Below, piece after piece: positions 1 to 6,100 of a stretch of DNA of 6,314 nucleotides. Every line of letters starts with the position of its first letter. Position 1 is the first letter of the stretch. The DNA is from Candidatus Aminicenantota bacterium (GTDB taxonomy: Bacteria; Acidobacteriota; Aminicenantia; UBA2199): positions 1 to 6,314 of the forward strand of contig JAHELQ010000336.1 in NCBI GenBank assembly GCA_024644125.1, read 5' to 3'. The translations under genes were made by a program, and so were the position numbers. Under the pieces are notes generated by a model. That model was not told where the DNA came from and did not search any database. It saw only the letters and a program-made list of their open reading frames with translations.

Positions 1-2
1 TG

Positions 3-2051
3 GCTGAAAAACCCTCAGTTGCCCGCGACTATGCCCGGGTGTTGAATTGCCGCAAGCAGGCGAATGGCTACTTTGAAGGCCCCAATCATATTGTGACCTG
101 GGCTCTCGGTCATCTGGTCACCCTGGCGGAACCGCATCATTACGACCCCAAATTCAAGGAATGGCGTATGGAAGATCTCCCCATGATGCCGGAAAAAATG
201 AAGCTGCAAATCATCGGGAAAACATCCCCGCAATTCCGCACCATCACCAACTTGATGAAACGCAATGATGTGGAAGAATTTATCATCGCCACAGACGCTG
301 GAAGGGAAGGTGAATTAGTGGCCCGGTGGATTATGAAACTGGGAGCGTGGCGTAAGCCGTTCAAACGGTTGTGGATTTCATCCCAAACCGATGCCGCCAT
401 CCGGGACGGATTCAACAATCTCAAACCCGGCGCCAATTACACCAATTTATTCCACGCGGCGGTTTGCCGGGCGGAAGCCGATTGGCTGATCGGTCTGAAT
501 GTCACCCGCGCCCTCACGTGCAAATTTAACGCCCAATTGACAGCCGGTCGCGTCCAAACCCCCACTCTGGCAATGATCGTCAACCGGGAGAACGAAATCA
601 AAAATTTCAAGCCCAGAGATTACTGGATGATCGAGGCGGACTTCGGCGATTACAAAGGCGCCTGGCGTACAAAAGACGGCAATAACAAATTTTACGAACG
701 GGACAAGGCCGAAGAGTTGATAAAACGGTTGAGTGGCCATTTTGGAATCATCATGAACGTGAATATAGAGATCAAAGCCGACCCGCCTCCGCTGGCATAC
801 GATCTGACGGAATTGCAAAGAGACGCCAACAATCGCTACAATTTCTCCGCAAAAAAAACCCTCTCCATTACCCAGAGTTTGTATGAAACCCACAAGTTGG
901 TGACCTACCCCAGAACAGATTCGCGATACATCACCTCGGATATGGTGGGCACAATTCCCCAAAGACTCAAGGCAATGGCGGTTGGGCCTTATGCCCCAAT
1001 GGCGCAAACACTTCTAAAAGAAGTGTTGAATCCAGGTAAACGCCTCGTTGACGACAAAAAGGTTTCGGATCATCACGCCATCATCCCGACAGAGCAACCG
1101 CTCAAGCTCGCGGCGTTGACAGAAGACGAGCGTAAAATCTACGACTTGATCGCCCGCCGCTTTATCACGGTCCTATCCTCCCCTTACCGGTATGAGCAGA
1201 CGACCATCGTAACGGTTGTCAACGGTGAACGGTTTTACACCAAAGGCCGGGTGGTGAAAGATCTGGGCTGGAGAAAAATCAGCCAGCCATTCGAAGAGGA
1301 CGACGACCAGGAAAAAGAGCTCGGGGGACAGTCACTGAAAAACTTACAAAAAGGGATAAAAAAACAGGTCAACAGTCTCAACCTAAAGCAAGACAAAACG
1401 ACTCCCCCCGCCCGTTATACCGAAGCCACCCTATTGTCGGCAATGGAAAGTCCCGGCAAATTCATCGACGATGCGAATTTGCGGGAATCAATCAAACAAG
1501 GGGGCCTGGGGACACCCGCCACCCGCGCGGATATCATCGAGAAACTCGTCGGCAACTATTATATAGAACGGCAGGGCCGGTCGTTGACACCCACATCGAC
1601 CGGATTTCAGTTGATCGAATTGGTTCCCGAAACTCTCCGTTCCCCGGAATTGACCGCAAAATGGGAGATGCGGCTCGCCAATATCGCGAAAGGCGGCGAG
1701 AAACCCTGGGACTTTATGTCGGGGATTCGCGAGAACGCCCAACAATTGGTGGACTCTGTAAAAGCCGACACCTCCTCCTTTCAATTGGATAATCTCACCA
1801 AAACGCCGTGCCCGATGTGCGGGAAAAAAATGATGCAGATCAAGGATAAGGGCAAAAATGTACTGGTCTGCCAGGATCGCCGCTGCGGTTACCGGATGGA
1901 CGACGGCAAAACCGACGACGGAGGCTTCCGCAAATCTTCAAAACGGGACCGCATGATGAACCAGCAGCTCATCAACAGGTTCACCGATAGTAAAAAGAAA
2001 ATGGGGACCAGCCTCGGCGACCTCCTGGAGTCGGCGCTCACCAAAAAATAA
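3..2051 (+). CDS. topB: DNA topoisomerase III, TopB (5' end outside window)
   Basis: Type IA topoisomerase that cuts and passes single strands of DNA, relaxing negative supercoils and resolving (decatenating) recombination or replication intermediates in the cytoplasm. The frame is open from base 3, and its first residues, AEKPSVARDYARVL, are the conserved TopB N-terminus. Probably only a few residues are missing, and the internal GTG at 39 is not the start. Visible in order (residue 1 = base 3): Toprim motif TDAGREGE around residue 97, GRVQTPTL around 182, catalytic tyrosine in TYPRTDS at 302 (codon 906-908), SDHHAIIPT, the GLGTPATRADIIEKL block near 500, and one C-terminal zinc ribbon CPMC...CQDRRC (cysteines 603, 606, 623, 628). 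All catalytic elements are intact, with 682 residues visible, which is normal for the family. By memory it resembles Bacillus-type TopB more than E. coli TopB. No terminator follows, so transcription may run on into sodN. Confidence 0.96.
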   Translation, partial: AEKPSVARDYARVLNCRKQANGYFEGPNHIVTWALGHLVTLAEPHHYDPKFKEWRMEDLPMMPEKMKLQIIGKTSPQFRTITNLMKRNDVEEFIIATDAGREGELVARWIMKLGAWRKPFKRLWISSQTDAAIRDGFNNLKPGANYTNLFHAAVCRAEADWLIGLNVTRALTCKFNAQLTAGRVQTPTLAMIVNRENEIKNFKPRDYWMIEADFGDYKGAWRTKDGNNKFYERDKAEELIKRLSGHFGIIMNVNIEIKADPPPLAYDLTELQRDANNRYNFSAKKTLSITQSLYETHKLVTYPRTDSRYITSDMVGTIPQRLKAMAVGPYAPMAQTLLKEVLNPGKRLVDDKKVSDHHAIIPTEQPLKLAALTEDERKIYDLIARRFITVLSSPYRYEQTTIVTVVNGERFYTKGRVVKDLGWRKISQPFEEDDDQEKELGGQSLKNLQKGIKKQVNSLNLKQDKTTPPARYTEATLLSAMESPGKFIDDANLRESIKQGGLGTPATRADIIEKLVGNYYIERQGRSLTPTSTGFQLIELVPETLRSPELTAKWEMRLANIAKGGEKPWDFMSGIRENAQQLVDSVKADTSSFQLDNLTKTPCPMCGKKMMQIKDKGKNVLVCQDRRCGYRMDDGKTDDGGFRKSSKRDRMMNQQLINRFTDSKKKMGTSLGDLLESALTKK

Positions 2052-2057
2052 CTGGAC

Positions 2058-2086
2058 TTGACGAAATAACACTTTCTTCCTATAAT
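2058..2086 (+). promoter_or_regulatory. sigma-70 promoter for sodN
   Basis: TTGACG at 2058-2063 and TATAAT at 2081-2086 are separated by exactly 17 bases, one mismatch from the full consensus. The expected start of transcription is near 2092-2094. This leaves a leader of about 36 bases before the sodN start at 2129, enough for its ribosome binding site. The promoter starts seven bases after the topB stop codon, so sodN need not depend on topB transcription. No operator is obvious. Confidence 0.72.
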
Positions 2087-2116
2087 TATCGACAAAAGGG
2101 AATGAATATTCCTATT

Positions 2117-2122
2117 GGGAGG
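2117..2122 (+). promoter_or_regulatory. ribosome binding site deciding the sodN start
   Basis: GGGAGG lies six bases before the ATG at 2129. The in-frame ATG at 2102 has only a poorly spaced GGG next to it and would fall within about ten bases of the predicted transcription start. Starting at 2129 also gives a textbook signal peptide with no odd N-terminal extension. These three points favour 2129. Confidence 0.75.
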
Positions 2123-2128
2123 AAGAGA

Positions 2129-2620
2129 ATGTTTGAAAGAATAAAAAAAACCAGCGCCGTTTTGGCGGCGGTAGTAATTCTAGTGACGGCGTCGCAACAA
2201 TTGTCGGCCCATTGCCAGGTTCCCTGCGGAATTTACGACGATCAAATGAGAATCAAGATGATCTCGGAACACATCGATACCATCGAAAAGGCGATGAAAC
2301 AGATCGCCGTGTTAAGCAATGAATCGCCTGTCAATTACAACCAGGTTGTCCGCTGGGTAGTCAACAAAGAAAAACATGCCGAAGAGATCGATGGTATCGT
2401 CGCCTATTATTTCTTGACCCAACGGCTCAAGCCAACGGATGCGACCGATAAGAAGCAATACTCTCAATATCTGGAAAAATTGGAATTGCTCCATCATCTG
2501 TTGTTTTACACCATGAAAGCGAAACAATCCACAGATGAAACACTGATTCCAAAGCTCAGGGAAATTTTGAAAAAATTCGCGACCGCCTATTTTGGCCCGG
2601 AAGAGCCCCATTCCCATTAA
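2129..2620 (+). CDS. sodN: Exported nickel-type superoxide dismutase
   Basis: Nickel superoxide dismutase, converting superoxide to oxygen and hydrogen peroxide. Residues 1-27 form a Sec-type signal peptide: a basic start (MFERIKK), a hydrophobic core from about 10 to 21, and QLSA before the cut. Cleavage after Ala27 would expose HCQVPCGIY, matching the family's nickel hook HCxxPCGxY, in which the terminal amine, His1, Cys2 and Cys6 bind nickel. The mature part is 136 residues, slightly longer than the roughly 117-residue Streptomyces enzyme, mostly helical-looking, with a tail ending GPEEPHSH. There is no twin-arginine motif, so nickel is probably inserted outside the cytoplasm. No sodX maturation protease gene lies beside it, consistent with signal peptidase doing the trimming. 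It has its own promoter and RBS. The hook motif makes the family assignment strong; cellular location is inferred from the signal peptide. Confidence 0.92.
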   Translation: MFERIKKTSAVLAAVVILVTASQQLSAHCQVPCGIYDDQMRIKMISEHIDTIEKAMKQIAVLSNESPVNYNQVVRWVVNKEKHAEEIDGIVAYYFLTQRLKPTDATDKKQYSQYLEKLELLHHLLFYTMKAKQSTDETLIPKLREILKKFATAYFGPEEPHSH

Positions 2621-2787
2621 GGGGTCAATATCTCAGTTTTGCCGCCGTTGAATTTAACTTAACCGGGCTTTTACAGTCTATATTTGACATGGTTTCACAA
2701 TAGTCGAATCAGGAGAAGAAGTAGCTCAAAATCTTAGAAATCCTTTATTGACAGCTACCCAGACGTCGTAAACGTTTTTTTGTCCCT

Positions 2788-2816
2788 TTGACAGCGTAGG
2801 GGCGGTCGCGTATAAT
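2788..2816 (+). promoter_or_regulatory. perfect-consensus sigma-70 promoter of the small transcription unit
   Basis: TTGACA at 2788-2793 and TATAAT at 2811-2816 are separated by exactly 17 bases, a complete match to the housekeeping consensus. Transcription would start near 2823. The -35 box is overlapped by the small palindrome TGTC-N5-GACA (2781-2793), and an eight-base copy of its sequence, TTGACAGC, occurs 40 bases upstream at 2748. Both could be operator elements, though each is short enough to arise by chance. Confidence 0.78.
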
Positions 2817-2880
2817 GACCCCGTGAAACCAAGGAAAAATCACTTCGTAAATTTGAAATTTAGCGCCCTAAAGGAAGTCG

Positions 2881-2970
2881 ATGTACAATAAATTGAAATT
2901 ATCAAATTTTTTTTGCGTACCCACCGAACCTCGCTTCAAAACGGGGTATCAAACCTTTAAAAACCGTTGA
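2881..2970 (+). CDS. Candidate small protein, 29 residues, unknown function
   Basis: I do not recognise this peptide. It is proposed because every part of a gene is present and correctly spaced: a perfect promoter (2788-2816), a leader of about 58 bases, a Shine-Dalgarno AAGGAAG at 2871-2877 with the AGGA core five bases from the ATG, a 29-codon frame ending in TGA at 2968-2970, and a strong terminator starting at 2974. The product begins MYNKLKLSNFFCVP and is basic (six Lys/Arg, one Glu), aromatic-rich, with a single Cys at 12 and no membrane segment. A run of eight T at 2907-2914 falls inside it, so a one-base sequence error would change the frame. A small hairpin (TTTAG/CTAAA, 2859-2872) touches the Shine-Dalgarno and could tune translation. 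The alternative is a small RNA that is not translated. Confidence 0.4.
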   Translation: MYNKLKLSNFFCVPTEPRFKTGYQTFKNR

Positions 2971-2973
2971 TTA

Positions 2974-3013
2974 GAAAGTGCGCCCCGAAGTCTTTTCTTC
3001 GGGGCGCATTTTC
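2974..3013 (+). terminator. Rho-independent terminator of the small unit
   Basis: A perfect 11-bp GC-rich stem, GCGCCCCGAAG (2980-2990) with CTTCGGGGCGC (2997-3007), closes a six-base loop. The flanking bases extend pairing to about 17 bp (2974-2990 with 2997-3013, one G-T pair), and the run ATTTTC forms the T-rich tail. It starts 3 bases after the stop codon of the 29-codon frame and would also catch read-through from topB-sodN. Orientation is judged from the T-rich right flank. Confidence 0.85.
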
Positions 3014-3053
3014 CGCAATGTTTCGTTTAATCTGAGCGGCTTTTATGTGCTCC

Positions 3054-3091
3054 AAAAAAAAGGGCCATGCGTAACGCATGGCCCTTGTTTT
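3054..3091 (-). terminator. Rho-independent terminator of the minus-strand oxidoreductase gene
   Basis: AAGGGCCATGCG (3060-3071) and CGCATGGCCCTT (3075-3086) form a perfect 12-bp stem with a three-base loop. On the minus strand the stem is followed by eight T (plus-strand A run 3054-3061), a textbook terminator 28 bases past the stop codon. The right side reads TTGTTTTATT, so it can probably also stop plus-strand transcription. Confidence 0.9.
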
Positions 3092-3113
3092 ATTGACGAT
3101 TCAACGATATTTT

Positions 3114-6100
3114 TTACTTCTGCAATTTCGACCGGATTTCACGGGCGAAATAGTTTTCGGAACTCAACGCCATTGGTACCGAAGGAGCTCCGGCGACAGC
3201 TTCCTTGACATCATACGCTGGCTGCGTGCCGGCAATCTCGAACAACTGGCGTCCGCGGAAACCATTGGTGCGACCTGCGACGGCAAACCGGTTCGCAGTG
3301 GCGATCTCTTTTTGAATGTCGGCGATGGTTTTGTAATCGAAGCCGGAATCGAAACCGGAAGCCAACTGAGCGATGACCTGCCAATTCTCTTTACCGGTTT
3401 TAGAGGATACAACCGGAGCGATCTGCTGCCATCTGCCATCACAGGCGGTGTACGTTCCGGGCTGTTCGATATAGGCCGCAGCCGGCAGAACGACATCGGC
3501 TTTTTTAGCGGTTTCGGTCTTTGCCATATCCATGACCACCATGAATTCGACGCCATCTAGAACGCCTACGTACTCTTCCGCGCCCAGGGGATCTTCGCCG
3601 AATACCAGAAGGCCTTTGATCTCGTTGGCTTTTAATTTTTCCACGAGATCCACTGCGTTGCCGTTTTTGACAAATCCGGGGAGATATCCGGGCATGGCGC
3701 CCATTTCAATAGCGCCCACAGTATTGGCAAAAGCGTTGAGTAGCAACAAACCATTGCCTTCTTTTAGAAGTCGGCCGGTCAAGAGCAAAACATTGCTCAT
3801 ACCTTTGACAGCCACGCTGGACTGGGGAGCGACGAACACTACATCGGCATCCTGCTCTTTCAGCATATTCGCCAACCGTCCCAGCGATTCCGCTTCGACT
3901 CCTGTTTGCCCAGCCACTTTGGCAGCGTCAAAACCGGAAACCATTTTTTCCAGTTCGCCGAATCCTGCGGCATCTTTATTTACATTGCCTGCGGCGATCA
4001 ATTCACGGCAAACGCCGTTCATCAAGGCGCCTGCGGAACCGGGCTTCGCCGGAAGCCACAAATCGGCTATTTTTGCCGGTCCCTTCTTTTCGGGCGACAA
4101 AACCACGACGCGAGCTCCATTTTTCTGGGCGGCTTTGAGTTTCAAGTTCAACATGATATCGCCCTCTTCGCTTCCGGTACTCATGGCAACAATCACGCCG
4201 GCTTTGGCCAGATCTTCCAGAGATGCGGTGGACACGGTCATGCCCAGAGATTCATCCAGACTACCGTTGCTTCTGGCGGCGAGAGAACCGATCAGGTTTG
4301 TTTTCAAACCTTTGCGCGCCATTTTCTGGAGAACGAACAATTCTTCGTTGGACAATTTGGGAGACGCGATCACTGCTACCGATCCTGCGCCATGCTTGTC
4401 GGCGACCGCTTTGATTCCTTTGATGGCGGCATCGAGGGCGGTTTTCCAATCAACGGTTTCGCCTTTGATCGACGGCTGCTTCAATCGTTCGACACCGGTC
4501 AGGAACCGGTAACCGAAACGACCTTTGGGACAGGCGTACCCCTGGTTGATCGTTTTTTTGACCTCAGCGGAGGAGTTCGACACGAAGAAGATCTCGTCGG
4601 TGACGACTTTATAATTGATATTACATCCGAATGAACAAAAGTTGCATACAGACACATAATTGTCTTTAGGCAAGGTCCCCAAAATCTTGTGGGAGAAATT
4701 TTCGCTCAACGCGCCGGTGGGACAGGTATCGATACAGTTTCCACACGACACACAGGTGGTTTCCAACAGAGACCTTTCCAATGCAGGACGGACAACCGCC
4801 TTGAGTCCGCGATGGACAAAACCGAGGGCGGACACGCCCAACACTTCCGAGCAAGTCCTCACGCAACGGCCGCAGTTGATACATTTGTTTGGATCCATCA
4901 CAACGAATGGATGACGGTGATCCACGGTGTATTTGTTGACGTCGCCCGCCAGCGTTTTGGCGTTGACTTCGAATTCGTCTGCGTATTTGCGCAAATCACA
5001 ATCGTAATATTCCACGCAACCACATTCGAGGCACCGCCTGGTTTCGGTGCACACCTGGCTCTCATTGAGGCCGAGCTCCACTTCGCCAAAATTGGTGATT
5101 CTGTCTTTGACCGGAGTTTCAGCCATCTTTTCTTTGGCGATCCGTTCGATATGATCGAATTCCTCTTCGGGAATCTTATTGAATTCGTGTTTGAAACTAT
5201 AAAATTTGAAAGAACCTTTTTTGGGTTTGCCGGTGGACAGGAAGCTGGCGATAGCGGTTGCCGCCTGTTTTCCCTGGGCGATGGCGCCGATGGCGGTCCA
5301 TGGCCCGGTCACCACATCACCGCCGGCGAATACGCCTTTGATGGAGGTTTCGAGAGTGCTCTCCAATACCCGGATGGTGCCCCAACGGTCGAGATCCACA
5401 CCGGTGCGGGGATCATTGAACGAGGTGTCGACAGCCTGGCCGATGGCTCCGATCAAATACTGGCATTCCACCACATATTCGCTGCCTTCGACCGGTACCG
5501 GACGGGGGCGGCCGCCGGCCTTGTCTTCCACCAATTCCATTTTCAAACATTCAATCCCTTTGAGTTTGCCGTTTTCGCTCACAATGGATTTGGGATTGGT
5601 GAGGAACAGAATCTCGACACCCTCTTCCTGGGCGGCGTGAATCTCTTCGTGATGGGCGGGCATCTCGTTGATGGAGCGGCGGTAAACGATTTTCACCTTG
5701 TCGGCTCCACAACGGAGAGCGGTCCTGGCGGCGTCGATAGCGGTGTTACCGCCGCCGACGATGACTGCGGTGCCTTTAAAATCTTTGGCTCCGTTCATCT
5801 CGACTTCCCGCAAGAAATCGATTCCCTTGAACACGCCTTCGATGGAGTCTTCGTCCTTCAGGCGCATGGTGCTCGCCATGTGTGCCCCGACGCCAAGAAA
5901 CACACTGTCGAAACCCTGTTTGAACAATGACGGGATATCAAAATCCTTACCCATCGCCACATTGGTTTTCACTTCGACGCCGAGGTCGAGAATCCACTGG
6001 ATTTCCTCGTTCAACGTTTTTTTCGGCAAACGGTATTCAGGAATTCCATATTTCAACATACCGCCCAATTCAGGCAGCTTTTCGAATATCGTCACTTTGT

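Larger units (their letters stand above)
2621..3113. other. 493-base region without a conventional-sized gene
   Basis: The first part (2621-2747) shows nothing I can name: no clear terminator for sodN, no tRNA and no convincing reading frame. A TTGACA at 2684 has no matching -10 box. From 2748 onward there is a candidate control region, a consensus promoter, a 29-codon frame, a hairpin terminator, about 40 featureless bases (3014-3053), and the terminator of the minus-strand oxidoreductase gene. The stretch is richer in A and T than the flanking genes, particularly 2840-2970. Confidence 0.8.

Noticed and set aside
447..1007. Minus-strand open frame of 186 codons inside topB
   Set aside because: It lies wholly inside the conserved TopB coding region and its translation resembles no family. 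It is a shadow frame.
2102..2128. Earlier in-frame ATG for sodN at 2102
   Set aside because: It would be within about ten bases of the predicted transcription start, has no well-spaced Shine-Dalgarno, and would add nine residues before a good signal peptide. The true GGGAGG site lies between it and the ATG at 2129.
2201..2215. Possible lipoprotein signal at ...LSAHC in SodN
   Set aside because: A lipobox needs the cysteine directly after a small residue. Here a histidine stands between Ala and Cys, and that His-Cys pair is the nickel hook itself.
2595..2672. GCCCGG (2595-2600) and CCGGGC followed by TTTT (2663-2672) as a sodN terminator
   Set aside because: The stem is only six base pairs and the loop 62 bases, with no strong inner stem. 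It is too weak to call.
2893..2914. TTGA/TCAA mini-hairpin followed by eight T as an internal terminator
   Set aside because: The stem has only four base pairs, mostly A-T, so it is unlikely to stop transcription. A much stronger terminator follows 65 bases later.
2978..3208. Plus-strand frame of 76 codons
   Set aside because: It starts inside one terminator hairpin, runs through the second and then lies antisense to the end of the oxidoreductase gene. No RBS; not credible.
4689..5930. Plus-strand open frame of 413 codons opposite the large oxidoreductase gene
   Set aside because: It is antisense to a continuous, motif-rich protein, has no recognisable domain and no promoter or RBS that I can see. 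It is a shadow of the codon bias on the other strand. The same holds for the 326-codon frame at 3532-4512, the 242-codon frame at 3906-4634 and the smaller ones there.
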